Of a stretch of 28,961 nucleotides of DNA, positions 15,090 through 24,441 are shown one piece after another. Positions within the stretch are counted from its first letter, which is position 1; each line of letters starts with the position of its first letter. Location: NCBI GenBank assembly GCA_035701505.1, contig DASSSA010000042.1:1-28961 (forward strand). The letters run 5' to 3'. Source of the stretch: AC-69 sp035701505. Its GTDB lineage: Bacteria; Actinomycetota; UBA4738; HRBIN12. The notes under the pieces are model-generated. The model made no database searches. It was not told the DNA's origin and was given only the letters and a program-made list of their open reading frames with translations. Made by a program: the position numbers and the translations under genes.

Positions 15090-15488
15090 ATGGCGACGAA
15101 GAAGGCCGACCCGGACACGCTGCTCGAGCAGTTCAAGGAGATGACGCTCCTGGAGCTCTCGGACTTCATCAAGAAGTTCGAGGAGACCTTCGACGTGAAG
15201 GCCGCCGCGGCCGGTCCGGTCATGATGGCCGCACCGGGCACCGGTGGGCAGGGGGGCGGCGAGGAGGCCGAGGAGCAGACGGAGTTCGACGTGGTGCTCA
15301 CGGGCGCGGGCGAGAAGAAGATCCAGGTGATCAAGGAGGTTCGGGCGCTGACCAGCCTGGGCCTGAAGGAGGCCAAGGACCTCGTCGACAGCGCACCGAA
15401 GCCTGTCCTGGAGCGGGTCAACAAGGAGTCGGCAGACAAGGCCAAGGAGCAGTTGGAGTCGGCGGGCGCCTCTGTCGAGGTGAAATAG
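15090..15488 (+). CDS. rplL: 50S ribosomal protein L7/L12
   Basis: The 132-residue protein has an N-terminal dimerisation helix pair (LLEQFKEMTLLELSDFIKKF), a flexible Ala/Gly/Glu hinge (about 38-62) and the C-terminal factor-binding domain with KIQVIKEVRALTSLGLKEAK and VDSAPKPV. This domain recruits EF-G, EF-Tu and IF2 to the ribosome; the first two are encoded further on in this window. GGAGAGGAG just upstream overlaps the end of rplJ and the gene starts two bases after its stop, so the two are coupled. A small hairpin with three T residues follows immediately. Confidence 0.96.
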   Translation: MATKKADPDTLLEQFKEMTLLELSDFIKKFEETFDVKAAAAGPVMMAAPGTGGQGGGEEAEEQTEFDVVLTGAGEKKIQVIKEVRALTSLGLKEAKDLVDSAPKPVLERVNKESADKAKEQLESAGASVEVK

Positions 15489-15489
15489 G

Positions 15490-15507
15490 GGCCCACGCTG
15501 GGCCTTT
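15490..15507 (+). terminator. Weak terminator after rplL
   Basis: GGCCCA (15490-15495) and TGGGCC (15499-15504) form a 6-bp stem with a 3-base loop, followed by TTT. It directly follows the rplL stop. The short T-run suggests partial termination, leaving some read-through toward the XRE and rpoBC genes. Confidence 0.5.
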
Positions 15508-15536
15508 GCGTTCATCCAGCCCGACATTGATATGCT
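15506..15536 (+). promoter_or_regulatory. Possible promoter of the XRE gene
   Basis: TTGCGT (15506-15511) and TATGCT (15531-15536) resemble -35 and -10 boxes but with a long 19-base spacer. They lie 40 bases before the XRE start, after the rplL terminator. Weak match. Confidence 0.3.
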
Positions 15537-15575
15537 CCCCCCGCGCCAGGGTGGGGCGATCGAGGGGGCGGTCTC

Positions 15576-16004
15576 ATGAACGATGAGAGGACCTTTGGCC
15601 AACGTCTGCGCGAGACGCGGATAGGGGCCGGATACTCCCAGTCGGACCTTGAGGAGATCTCGGGGATCCCCAAAGCCCGATTGTCCCGCTATGAGAACGG
15701 TCATGTCGCACCGTCCATCCAGACATTGGAGCGATTGGCCAGGGCCCTGAGGGTCTCGGAGGCGGCGCTCCTCGGCGACGAGCGCGCGATCCTGGAGGAC
15801 TTCTTCAACGTCCTTCACGAGCGAGGCGTCCGTATCGAGTCCACGGACCAGGCCCGGACCCTGGCCAACGCCGTGGCAGACATGTACTTCGCCATGCAGC
15901 GGGCGGCCGAGGCCCAGGGGCTCACCGGCGAGCGCGACGAGCGCGACGGGGCCCTCTCCTCGACCATAGCCCCTCTTAGGGACTGGGCCGGGGCAGCCGA
16001 CTAG
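15576..16004 (+). CDS. XRE-family helix-turn-helix regulator
   Basis: The 142-residue protein begins with a Cro/C1-type DNA-binding domain (about 8-65): FGQRLRETRIGAGYSQSDLEE, with the recognition helix region GIPKARLSRYENG, then APSIQTLERLARALRV. The remainder (about 70-115) is helical (ILEDFFNVLHERGV, LANAVADMYFAMQRA), with no recognised ligand domain, and may dimerise; the tail is charged. It sits between rplL and rpoB, where most genomes have no gene or only a spacer. Its own promoter is weak and two strong promoters follow it. The target is unknown; self-regulation or control of rpoBC are guesses from location. A run GAGGGGGCGG precedes the ATG. Confidence 0.85.
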   Translation: MNDERTFGQRLRETRIGAGYSQSDLEEISGIPKARLSRYENGHVAPSIQTLERLARALRVSEAALLGDERAILEDFFNVLHERGVRIESTDQARTLANAVADMYFAMQRAAEAQGLTGERDERDGALSSTIAPLRDWAGAAD

Positions 16005-16019
16005 GTGGCGGTTGACGGG

Positions 16020-16048
16020 TTGACCGCGCTTCCGGAGAGGAGTACCCT
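16020..16048 (+). promoter_or_regulatory. Upstream promoter for rpoB (P1)
   Basis: TTGACC (16020-16025), 17 bases, then TACCCT (16043-16048): the -35 box is strong and the -10 is moderate. It starts just after the XRE stop, about 130 bases before rpoB. A 7-bp hairpin (16061-16067 with 16075-16081) lies between it and P2. Confidence 0.55.
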
Positions 16049-16080
16049 TCCACCCGTCTGACCTGGGGGTTCTTCCCGGG

Positions 16081-16109
16081 TTGACTTCGCGTGTCCGCGA
16101 CCGTATACT
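16081..16109 (+). promoter_or_regulatory. Main promoter for rpoBC (P2)
   Basis: TTGACT (16081-16086), a 17-base spacer, and TATACT (16104-16109) are close to the housekeeping sigma consensus. Transcription would begin near 16116, giving a leader of about 65 bases before rpoB. This makes rpoBC independent of the attenuated rplJL transcript. Confidence 0.8.
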
Positions 16110-16180
16110 GCTCGTTTGCCGTGCCGCCGTCCCGCATGCCCGTATTCCAAGCGTGTCATTCTGTCTAGGGGGGAGAGTCT

Positions 16181-19100
16181 TTGCCTGATGCCCTCGTTCC
16201 TGTCCGCGATCGTCTCAGTTTCGCCAAGCTCGAGGAGGTCCTGCCGCTACCCGATCTGATCGCCATCCAGCGAGTCTCCTTCCAGACGCTCCTCGACGAG
16301 GGCATCCGTGAGGTCCTGGAGGAGGTCTCGCCGATCGAGGACTTCACGGAGCAGTTCCAGCTGCACTTCGGAAAGCACCAGTTCAAGGAGATCAAGTACT
16401 CCGAGGAGGAGTGCAAGGACAAGGACCAGACTTACTCGGCGCCCTTGTTCGTGGAGGCCATGTTCGTGAACAAGGCCACCGGCGAGATCAAGGAGCAGGA
16501 GGTCTTCATGGGGGACTTCCCCATGATGACCGAGCGGGGAACCTTCATCATCAACGGCACCGAGCGGGTGGTCGTCTCGCAGCTGGTCCGGTCCCCGGGT
16601 GTCTACTTCAGCCGTGACCTGGACAAGACCACCGACAAGGATGTCTTCCTGGCCAAGATCATCCCCTCCCGGGGGGCCTGGCTAGAGTTCGACGTGGACA
16701 AGAAGGACACGGTCGGGGTCCGCATCGACCGCAAGCGCCGGCAGAGCGTCACCGTCCTTTTGAAGGCCCTCGGTTGGTCCGAGGAGGACATCCTCGAGCT
16801 GTTCGACCAGGCCCCGTCGATCAGGCTGACCTTGGAGAAGGACCACGTCCAGACGCCCGAGGAGGCCCTGGAGGACATCTACCGCAAGCTCCGTCCGGGG
16901 GAGCCGCCCACGGCCGAGTCGGCCCGGACGTTGCTCGAGAACCTGTTCTTCAACCCCAAGCGCTATGACCTGGCCCGGGTGGGCCGGTACAAGGTGTCGA
17001 AGAAGCTCGGTCCGGCCGAGGGCGCGCTCCAAGCCCAGCTGAAGGCCCGGGCCAAGGCCCTCGCCGAGCTCTCCAACCCCGAGAAGAAGGGATGGGATCA
17101 GCCCAAGTTCCGCGTGTGGGCGGAGCTCCAGAAGGACGAGCAGGGCGAGGGAGGGCCCAAGTTCAAGGGCATCCTCGCCTACGAGGACATGCTGAAGACC
17201 GTCCGATACTTGGTGAAGCTGCATGCCGGGGAGGAGGGGTTCGAGCCCGACGACATCGACCATTTCGGCAACCGTCGGCTGCGTTCGGTGGGAGAGCTGA
17301 TCCAGAACCAGATCCGGATCGGCCTGTCGCGCATGGAGCGGGTGGTCCGTGAGCGCATGACCACGCAGGACGTGGAGGCCATCACGCCCCAGACCCTCAT
17401 CAACATCCGCCCCGTGGTCGCCTCAATCAAGGAGTTCTTCGGGACCAGCCAGCTTTCCCAATTCATGGACCAGACCAACCCCCTGGCCGGGCTGACCCAC
17501 AAGCGGCGGCTGTCGGCCCTGGGGCCCGGCGGCCTCTCGCGGGAGCGCGCCGGGTTCGAGGTCCGCGACGTGCACGCGTCGCACTATGGCCGGATGTGCC
17601 CCATCGAGACCCCGGAAGGGCCGAACATCGGCCTCATCGGTTCCCTATCCACCTACGGCCGGATCAACCCGTTCGGGTTCATCGAGACCCCCTACCGGCG
17701 CGTGGAAGGGGGCAAGGTCACGAACAAGATCGACTATCTCTCTGCCGACGAGGAGGACCGCCACGTCATCGCCCAGGCCAACACGCCGTACGAGCTGAAG
17801 ACCGGGCGGTTCACGGACGACTCCATCCTGGTCAGGCGGAAGGGGAGCGAAGTCGAGTCGGTGCCGCCCGACGAGGTCGACTACATGGACGTCTCGCCCA
17901 AGCAGATCATTTCGGTGGCGGCGGCGTTGATCCCGTTCCTGGAGCACGACGACGCCAACCGGGCCCTGATGGGCGCAAACATGCAGCGCCAGGCGGTGCC
18001 GCTGCTGAAGTCCGAGGCCCCGCTGATCGGCACCGGCGTGGAGTTCCGGGCCGCCGTGGACGCCGGCGACGTGATCCTGGCCGAGGAGACGGGGACCGTG
18101 GAGGACGTCTCGGCCGACGAGATCCTGGTTCGGGAGCGCAGCGGCCAGCGCACCTACCGGCTCCAGAAGTACCGCCGGTCCAACCAGGGCACCTGCATGA
18201 ACCAGAAGCCGTTCGTCCGGGAGGGCGACCGGATCGTGAGGGGGCAGGTCATCGCCGACGGCCCCTCCACCGAGTCCGGTGAGCTGGCCCTGGGCCGCAA
18301 CCTGGTCGTGGCCTATATGCCCTGGGAGGGCCACAACTACGAGGACGCAATCATCATCTCCGAGCGGCTGGTGAAGGGGGACGTCCTGACCTCGATCCAC
18401 ATCGAGGAGCACGAGGTCGACGCCCGCGACACCAAGCTCGGGGCCGAGGAGATCACTCGTGACATCCCCAATGTCTCCGAGGAGATCCTGAAGGACCTCG
18501 ACGAGCGGGGGATCGTCCGGATCGGGGCCGAGGTCAACCCGGGCGACTACCTGGTGGGCAAGGTCACCCCCAAGGGCGAGACCGAGCTCACCCCCGAGGA
18601 GCGGCTGCTCCGGGCGATCTTCGGCGAGAAGGCCCGGGAGGTCCGGGACACCTCGCTGAAGGTGCCGCACGGCGAGTCCGGCAAGGTCATCGGGGTGCGC
18701 GTGTTCTCTCGCGAGGAGGGCGACGAGCTGCCCCCAGGCGTGAACCAGCTGGTGAGGGTGTACGTGGCCCAGAAGCGGAAGATCTCCGACGGCGACAAGC
18801 TGGCCGGCCGCCACGGCAACAAGGGCGTCATCTCGACCATCCTGGCCGAGGAGGACATGCCGTTCCTGGCCGACGGGACTCCCGTCGACATCATCCTGAA
18901 CCCGTTGGGCGTGCCGTCTCGGATGAACCTGGGCCAGATCCTGGAGGCGCACCTGGGTTGGGCCTCGCTGATGGGGTTCTCCAAGGACGGCCGGAACCTC
19001 GAGGGTCCCGCCTACATCGCCTCGCCCGTGTTCGACGGCGCGCGGGAGTGGGAGATCCTGGAGGCCCTGCAGAAGGCCAACTCCGACCGGGACGGGAAGA

Positions 19101-19633
19101 CCCTGGTCGACAAGGTGGGCAAGGCCATGCTGTTCGACGGCCGGAACGGGGAGCCTTACGAGGAGCCCGTGACGGTTGGCGTGGCGTACATCATGAAGCT
19201 GCTGCATCTGGTGGATGACAAGATCCACGCCCGGTCCACCGGCCCTTACTCGATGATCACTCAGCAGCCCCTGGGCGGGAAGGCCCAGTTCGGTGGGCAG
19301 CGGTTCGGCGAGATGGAGGTGTGGGCCCTCGAGGCCTACGGTGCGGCATACGCCTTGCAGGAACTGCTCACGATCAAGTCGGACGATGTGCTCGGCCGAG
19401 TGAAGGTGTACGAGGCCATCGTCAAGGGCGAGAACATCCCAGAGCCGGGGATCCCGGAGTCCTTCAAGGTCCTGATCAAGGAGATGCAGTCCCTGTGCCT
19501 GAACGTCGAGGTCCGCTCGGCCGAGGGCGAGGAGATCGAGCTGAAGGAGACCGACGAGGACGTGTTCCGGGCGGCCGAGGAGCTCGGCATCGATCTTTCG
19601 CGCCGGGAGCCCGCCGGCGCCGACTACGACTAG
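16181..19633 (+). CDS. rpoB: DNA-directed RNA polymerase subunit beta
   Basis: The 1150-residue beta subunit forms one side of the catalytic cleft. Conserved blocks include GDFPMMTERGTFIINGTERV, MCPIETPEGPNIGLIGSL, GRNLVVAYMPWEGHNYEDA, KISDGDKLAGRHGNKGVIS and GGKAQFGGQRFGEMEVWALE. The rifampicin-binding cluster starts at G421 and keeps the drug-contacting D430, H440 and S445 (E. coli D516, H526, S531), so no known resistance change is seen there. The TTG start at 16181 follows a long Shine-Dalgarno run (AGGGGGGAGAG, 16167-16177). Length is close to other actinobacterial RpoB proteins. rpoC starts 59 bases after the stop. Confidence 0.98.
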   Translation: MPDALVPVRDRLSFAKLEEVLPLPDLIAIQRVSFQTLLDEGIREVLEEVSPIEDFTEQFQLHFGKHQFKEIKYSEEECKDKDQTYSAPLFVEAMFVNKATGEIKEQEVFMGDFPMMTERGTFIINGTERVVVSQLVRSPGVYFSRDLDKTTDKDVFLAKIIPSRGAWLEFDVDKKDTVGVRIDRKRRQSVTVLLKALGWSEEDILELFDQAPSIRLTLEKDHVQTPEEALEDIYRKLRPGEPPTAESARTLLENLFFNPKRYDLARVGRYKVSKKLGPAEGALQAQLKARAKALAELSNPEKKGWDQPKFRVWAELQKDEQGEGGPKFKGILAYEDMLKTVRYLVKLHAGEEGFEPDDIDHFGNRRLRSVGELIQNQIRIGLSRMERVVRERMTTQDVEAITPQTLINIRPVVASIKEFFGTSQLSQFMDQTNPLAGLTHKRRLSALGPGGLSRERAGFEVRDVHASHYGRMCPIETPEGPNIGLIGSLSTYGRINPFGFIETPYRRVEGGKVTNKIDYLSADEEDRHVIAQANTPYELKTGRFTDDSILVRRKGSEVESVPPDEVDYMDVSPKQIISVAAALIPFLEHDDANRALMGANMQRQAVPLLKSEAPLIGTGVEFRAAVDAGDVILAEETGTVEDVSADEILVRERSGQRTYRLQKYRRSNQGTCMNQKPFVREGDRIVRGQVIADGPSTESGELALGRNLVVAYMPWEGHNYEDAIIISERLVKGDVLTSIHIEEHEVDARDTKLGAEEITRDIPNVSEEILKDLDERGIVRIGAEVNPGDYLVGKVTPKGETELTPEERLLRAIFGEKAREVRDTSLKVPHGESGKVIGVRVFSREEGDELPPGVNQLVRVYVAQKRKISDGDKLAGRHGNKGVISTILAEEDMPFLADGTPVDIILNPLGVPSRMNLGQILEAHLGWASLMGFSKDGRNLEGPAYIASPVFDGAREWEILEALQKANSDRDGKTLVDKVGKAMLFDGRNGEPYEEPVTVGVAYIMKLLHLVDDKIHARSTGPYSMITQQPLGGKAQFGGQRFGEMEVWALEAYGAAYALQELLTIKSDDVLGRVKVYEAIVKGENIPEPGIPESFKVLIKEMQSLCLNVEVRSAEGEEIELKETDEDVFRAAEELGIDLSRREPAGADYD

Positions 19634-19644
19634 GGAATGGCTGA

Positions 19645-19692
19645 GTGTTGAACGTGATGGAGGGGTATGTGCGCGAGGAGGCGACCGCCTAA
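19645..19692 (+). CDS. Possible 15-codon leader ORF abutting rpoC
   Basis: GTG at 19645 opens 15 codons, nearly all ending in G or C, that stop at TAA 19690-19692, directly against the rpoC GTG and in the same frame. The rpoC Shine-Dalgarno-like AGGAGG (19676-19681) lies inside it, 11 bases from the rpoC start. Terminating ribosomes could re-initiate on rpoC. No good ribosome site precedes the ORF itself, so it may be chance. Confidence 0.25.
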   Translation: MLNVMEGYVREEATA

Positions 19693-22600
19693 GTGCTGGA
19701 TGTGAACTACTTCGACGAGATCCGGATCGGCCTGGCCACTGCGGATCAGATACGCGCGTGGTCGAACGGCGAGGTCAAGAAGCCCGAGACCATCAACTAC
19801 CGGACGCTGAAGCCGGAGAAGGACGGCCTGTTCTGCGAGCGCATCTTCGGTCCGACTCGGGACTGGGAGTGCCACTGCGGAAAGTACAAGCGCGTCCGGT
19901 TCAAGGGCATCATCTGCGAGCGGTGCGGGGTGGAGATCACGCGGTCCAAGGTCCGCCGGGATCGCATGGGCCACATCGAGCTCGCCGCACCCGTTACCCA
20001 CATCTGGTATTTCAAGGGCGTCCCCTCCCGCTTGGGGTATCTGCTCGACATCCCGCCAAAGGACCTCGAGCGGATCATCTACTTCGCGGCGTACGTCATC
20101 ACCCGTCTGGACGGCGACCGCCGGCACAAGGACCTTCCCGACATCGAGAAGCAGATCGAGGAGGAGAAGCACGAGTTCGAGGCCGATCGCGACGAGGAGA
20201 TCAAGGGACGGCTGGCCGAGCTGGAGGACCGCCTGCGCGAGCTCGAGGCCGAGGGGGCCAAGGGCGCACAGCTCTCGGCGGCCCGCAGGGAGGCCCAGCG
20301 CGACATCGAGCGCCTGACCGAGGCCACCAAGCGCGAGACCGATCACCTGGATGAGGTCCTGACGGCATTCAAGAACCTGAACGTGAAGCAGCTCGTGGCC
20401 GACGACGCCGTGTATCGGTCCCTCCGGGAGCGGTTCGGGGACTACTTCGACGGCGGCATGGGTGCCGAGGCCATCAAGCGCCTGCTCCAGGACCTCCGCC
20501 TCGAGGAGGAGGCCGACTCACTGCGGGACCAGATCGCCACGGCCAAGGGGACCCGCCGGCTGAAGGCCATCAAGCGACTGAAGGTCGTCTCGAACTTCGT
20601 CGAGGGCACCAACTCGCCGATGGGCATGGTCCTCGACGCCATCCCGGTGATCCCTCCGGACCTTCGTCCCATGGTGCAGCTCGACGGGGGGCGGTTCGCC
20701 ACATCGGACCTGAACGATCTGTACCGGCGGGTGATCAACCGCAACAACCGACTGAAGCGGCTCCTGGATCTCCAGGCCCCCGAGATCATCGTGAACAACG
20801 AGAAGCGGATGTTGCAGGAGGCGGTCGACGCCTTGTTCGACAACGGCCGGCGGGGTCGCCCCGTGACCGGCCCCGGCAACCGCCCTCTCAAGTCCATCTC
20901 AGACATGCTGAAGGGCAAGCAGGGCCGGTTCCGCCAGAACCTGCTGGGCAAGCGGGTGGATTACTCGGGCCGGTCGGTCATCGTCGTCGGTCCCCAGCTC
21001 AGCCTGCACCAGTGCGGCCTGCCCAAGCAGATGGCCCTCGAGCTGTTCAAGCCGTTCGTTATGAAGCGCCTGGTGGACCAGGCCCTGGCCCAGAACATCA
21101 AGAGCGCGAAGCGGATGGTGGAGCGGGCCCGGCCCCAGGTGTGGGACGTGCTGGAGGAGGTCATCAAGGAGCACCCGGTCCTGCTGAATCGGGCGCCGAC
21201 CCTCCACCGGCTGGGCATCCAGGCTTTCGAGCCGGTCCTGGTCGAGGGCAAGGCCATCCAGATCCACCCGCTCGTCTGCGCGGCGTTCAACGCGGACTTC
21301 GACGGGGACCAGATGGCCGTGCACGTGCCCCTGTCCTCGGAGGCCCAGGCCGAAGCCCGGGTCCTGATGCTCTCGACCAACAACATCCTGTCGCCGGCGC
21401 ACGGCCGCCCCATCGCCGTCCCGAGCCAGGACATGGTGCTCGGGATCTACTACTTGACGCTCGAGCCGATCCCGCCGGAGAAGGACGAGGAGGTGCCGCG
21501 GTTCTCCTCGGCCGACGAGGCCCTGATGGCCCTGGACCACAAGCTGATCACGCTCCACGACGCCATCAAGGTCCGGCTTCCGGGCAAGGCGCTGCCGGCC
21601 GAACTGCTCCCGGAGACCGTGGACGTGAGCGGCGACGGAGCCTCGCCGGTTCCGGTGATCATGACGTCGGCGGGTCAGGTCATCTTCAACCAGGCATTCC
21701 CCGACGACTTCGAGTACGTGACCCATGCGCTGATGAAGGGCGACGTGGGCAAGGTGGTCGACGCCTGCGTGCACCGTTATGACCGCGCGACGGTGGAGCA
21801 GATCCTGGACAACCTGAAGAACGTGGGTTTCCACTACGCCACCCGAGCGGGCGTCACGCTCGGGGTGCAGGACGTGACCACCCCGCCGGACAAGGCGAAG
21901 ATCCTGGACCTCTACGAGGGTCGGGCCCGGAAGATCGAGCAGCAGTACACGCGGGGCATCATCACCGACGACGAGCGCAGGCAGGAGCTCATCGAGATCT
22001 GGACGGAGGCCACCGACAAGGTGCGGGATGCCATGGAGGCTCAGTTCTCCCGGACCAACCCCATCTACATGATGGCCAACTCCGGGGCTCGAGGGAACAT
22101 CATGCAGATCCGCCAGATCGCCGGGATGCGTGGTCTGGTGGCCAATCCCAAGGGCGAGATCATTCCCCGGCCCATCAAGTCCAACTTCCGGGAGGGGCTG
22201 TCGGTCCTGGAGTACTTCATCTCCACCCACGGGGCCAGGAAGGGCCTGGCCGACACCGCGCTCCGCACGGCGGACTCGGGGTACCTTACCCGGCGCCTGG
22301 TGGACGTGGCCCAAGAGCTGATCGTCCGGGAGGACGACTGCGGCACGGACCGGAGCGTCCCGGTACAGGTGACGATCGAGACGCCGCACGGGACACGGGA
22401 GCGGAATGCCCACCTGGACACGTCGCTGTTCGGGCGAGCGCTGGCCGAAGATGTGAAGGGCCCGGACCGCAAGAAGATCGCGTCGAAGGGCCAAGAGCTC
22501 GACGATGCGCTGGTCGAGAGGCTTGCGGACTCCGGCGTGGACGTCGTGCACGTCCGATCGGCCACCGGGTGCGAGGCCGAGTACGGGGTGTGTCGGATGT

Positions 22601-23604
22601 GCTACGGCTGGAGCCTGGCCTCGGGCCGGCTGGTCGACATCGGCGAGTCGGTGGGGATCGTGGCCGCCCAGTCGATCGGCGAGCCGGGCACCCAGCTGAC
22701 GATGCGGACGTTCCACACTGGCGGTGTGGCCGGCGAGGACATCACCCACGGCCTTCCCCGCGTGGTCGAGCTGTTCGAGGCCAGACGACCCAAGGGTGAG
22801 GCCCTCATCACCGAGCTCCCCGGAACCGTGACCATCGAGGACGACGAGGAGAAGAAGGAGCGTCGCATCACCGTCACCTCCGACGACGGCGAGCAGGTCC
22901 AGTACAAGGTGTCGTTCCGAGCCCGCTTGACGGTGGGTGACGGGGACAAGGTAGAGGTGGGCCAGCAGCTCACGGAGGGGTCGGTGAACCCCCATGAGAA
23001 ACTGCGGATCGAGGGCGTTCAGGCGCTCCAGCGCCACCTGGTGGAGGAGGTCCAACAGGTGTACCGGAGCCAGGGCGTGACCATCCACGACAAGCACATC
23101 GAGTTGATCGTGCGGCAGATGCTTCGCAAGGTGCAGGTCATCGAACCGGGTGACACCGAGTTCCTTCCTGGCGATCTGGTGGACCGCCGGCGGTTCGAGG
23201 CGGCCAACCGGGACGCGGTGGAGAACGGGAACACCCCTGCGTCCGCTCGTCCGCAGCTCCTGGGGATCACCAAGGCATCGCTGGCCACCGACTCATGGCT
23301 GTCGGCGGCGTCGTTCCAGGAGACCACCCGGGTGTTGACCGAGGCGGCCATAGGCGCGAAGTCGGACCAGTTGCTGGGGCTGAAGGAGAACGTGATCATC
23401 GGCAAGCTGATTCCGGCGGGTACGGGGATGGGGCGATACCGGAACGTGCAGGTCCGGATCAAGCCGGAGGCCATCCCCGAGTACTGGCTGGCGCGGCAGC
23501 GGGAGTTGGCCGCCGCCGGTGAGGCCGAGCCGGCACTGGCCGGTCTCACCCGCGAAGAGGCGGAGCAGATGCTCGGCGGAGGTTCGTACTCGCCGGAGGA
23601 GTAA
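19693..23604 (+). CDS. rpoC: DNA-directed RNA polymerase subunit beta'
   Basis: The 1303-residue subunit carries the active-site NADFDGD (533-539; D535, D537, D539 bind catalytic Mg). The N-terminal zinc ribbon has C60, C62, C75 and C78 (CHCGKYKRVRFKGIICERCG) and the second zinc site C883, C960, C967 and C970. The opening (DVNYFDEIRIGLATADQIR, then NGEVKKPETINYRTLKPEKD) and the charged coiled insertion at about 140-220 are the actinobacterial form, the best taxonomic clue in the window. The GTG start directly follows an in-frame TAA. It forms an operon with rpoB and ends convergent to the inositol-monophosphatase-family gene, with weak hairpins between. Confidence 0.98.
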   Translation: MLDVNYFDEIRIGLATADQIRAWSNGEVKKPETINYRTLKPEKDGLFCERIFGPTRDWECHCGKYKRVRFKGIICERCGVEITRSKVRRDRMGHIELAAPVTHIWYFKGVPSRLGYLLDIPPKDLERIIYFAAYVITRLDGDRRHKDLPDIEKQIEEEKHEFEADRDEEIKGRLAELEDRLRELEAEGAKGAQLSAARREAQRDIERLTEATKRETDHLDEVLTAFKNLNVKQLVADDAVYRSLRERFGDYFDGGMGAEAIKRLLQDLRLEEEADSLRDQIATAKGTRRLKAIKRLKVVSNFVEGTNSPMGMVLDAIPVIPPDLRPMVQLDGGRFATSDLNDLYRRVINRNNRLKRLLDLQAPEIIVNNEKRMLQEAVDALFDNGRRGRPVTGPGNRPLKSISDMLKGKQGRFRQNLLGKRVDYSGRSVIVVGPQLSLHQCGLPKQMALELFKPFVMKRLVDQALAQNIKSAKRMVERARPQVWDVLEEVIKEHPVLLNRAPTLHRLGIQAFEPVLVEGKAIQIHPLVCAAFNADFDGDQMAVHVPLSSEAQAEARVLMLSTNNILSPAHGRPIAVPSQDMVLGIYYLTLEPIPPEKDEEVPRFSSADEALMALDHKLITLHDAIKVRLPGKALPAELLPETVDVSGDGASPVPVIMTSAGQVIFNQAFPDDFEYVTHALMKGDVGKVVDACVHRYDRATVEQILDNLKNVGFHYATRAGVTLGVQDVTTPPDKAKILDLYEGRARKIEQQYTRGIITDDERRQELIEIWTEATDKVRDAMEAQFSRTNPIYMMANSGARGNIMQIRQIAGMRGLVANPKGEIIPRPIKSNFREGLSVLEYFISTHGARKGLADTALRTADSGYLTRRLVDVAQELIVREDDCGTDRSVPVQVTIETPHGTRERNAHLDTSLFGRALAEDVKGPDRKKIASKGQELDDALVERLADSGVDVVHVRSATGCEAEYGVCRMCYGWSLASGRLVDIGESVGIVAAQSIGEPGTQLTMRTFHTGGVAGEDITHGLPRVVELFEARRPKGEALITELPGTVTIEDDEEKKERRITVTSDDGEQVQYKVSFRARLTVGDGDKVEVGQQLTEGSVNPHEKLRIEGVQALQRHLVEEVQQVYRSQGVTIHDKHIELIVRQMLRKVQVIEPGDTEFLPGDLVDRRRFEAANRDAVENGNTPASARPQLLGITKASLATDSWLSAASFQETTRVLTEAAIGAKSDQLLGLKENVIIGKLIPAGTGMGRYRNVQVRIKPEAIPEYWLARQRELAAAGEAEPALAGLTREEAEQMLGGGSYSPEE

Positions 23605-23613
23605 CTCGGGCTA

Positions 23614-23659
23614 GTCCCACCACCAGGGACGAGGGGGCGGGATTAGGGCAAGCCTGCCC
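23614..23659. terminator. Weak hairpins between convergent rpoC and IMPase genes
   Basis: GTCCC (23614-23618)/GGGAC (23626-23630) and GGGCA (23646-23650)/TGCCC (23655-23659) are two short 5-bp stems in the 57-base gap between convergent stops. Neither has a T-run. They may end both transcripts, but the support is positional. Confidence 0.35.
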
Positions 23660-23661
23660 GG

Positions 23662-24441
23662 TCAGCCGTGCTGCGCAATGTCCAACAGTGTGGCGTGGAT
23701 GGCCGGCGACCCGGCCAGGATGTCGCCGCCCAGGTAATCCGGCCCGCCCTGCCAGTCGCTTACTACGCCGCCGGCCTCCTCGATGAGCAACGCCCCGGCG
23801 GCCACGTCCCACGGCGCCAGCCCGAGCTCGAAGAACCCCTCGAACGCTCCGGCGGCCACCCAGGCGAGGTCAAGGGCCGCGGCCCCGGGTCGGCGGAGGT
23901 CCTCGAATCGGTCCAAGCACGCCTCGAAGACCGCCATGTATCGGGCGAGGACACCCTTCCGCCTGAACGGGAAGCCGGTTCCCACCACGGCCTGCTCGAT
24001 CGGACGTCCCGAGACCCTCGCCTCCACCTCCCCGCGGCCTGTTCGGACCCGCACGCCCAGCCCCCGGGCCCCAAGGAACGTCTGCCCCAGGAACGGGGCG
24101 TGGACGACGCCCACCGTGGGCTTTCCGGATTCCACCAGCGCCACAGAGACCCCGACGATAGGGAACCCGTGGACGTAATTGGTGGTGCCGTCCAGCGGAT
24201 CGACCAGCCAGGAGCGCCTGCCGCCGGTCCCTCCGGCCTCCTCGCCCACAACGGGGATGTCGGGGGTGCCCTCGCCGAGAACCTCCCGGATGGCCCGCTC
24301 GGAGGCCCGATCCACTTCGGTGACGTAATCGCCGGTCCCCTTGGTCTCGGCCTCGGGGGCCGGCCCCTCCCCGGCCACGAGCGCACCGCCACGCACGGCG
24401 GCTCGCTCAGCGAGGTCCAAGAGATCGGCCAGCTCAGGCAC
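23662..24441 (-). CDS. Inositol monophosphatase family protein
   Basis: This Mg-dependent sugar-phosphate phosphatase shows all family motifs: GDYVTEVD (D44), GEEAGG (E67/E68), WLVDPLDGTTNYVHGFP (metal ligands D81 and D84) and LAPWDVAAGALLIEEAGG (D212). With GTG at 24441 the protein has 259 residues, the usual size. An earlier in-frame start at 24570 would add 43 atypical residues that run across the str promoter. Substrates in this family include myo-inositol phosphate, histidinol phosphate, PAP and fructose-1,6-bisphosphate, and the sequence does not decide between them. Actinobacteria need inositol phosphatases for phosphatidylinositol and mycothiol. The gene is an inverted insertion between rpoC and rpsL and is transcribed divergently from the str operon. 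Confidence 0.9.
   Translation of the reverse strand: MPELADLLDLAERAAVRGGALVAGEGPAPEAETKGTGDYVTEVDRASERAIREVLGEGTPDIPVVGEEAGGTGGRRSWLVDPLDGTTNYVHGFPIVGVSVALVESGKPTVGVVHAPFLGQTFLGARGLGVRVRTGRGEVEARVSGRPIEQAVVGTGFPFRRKGVLARYMAVFEACLDRFEDLRRPGAAALDLAWVAAGAFEGFFELGLAPWDVAAGALLIEEAGGVVSDWQGGPDYLGGDILAGSPAIHATLLDIAQHG

Noticed and set aside
20899..23097. Long open frame of 732 codons on the - strand inside rpoC
   Set aside because: It is a GC-driven shadow: rpoC is certain on the + strand, and the antisense translation is His/Leu/Val-rich without any domain.
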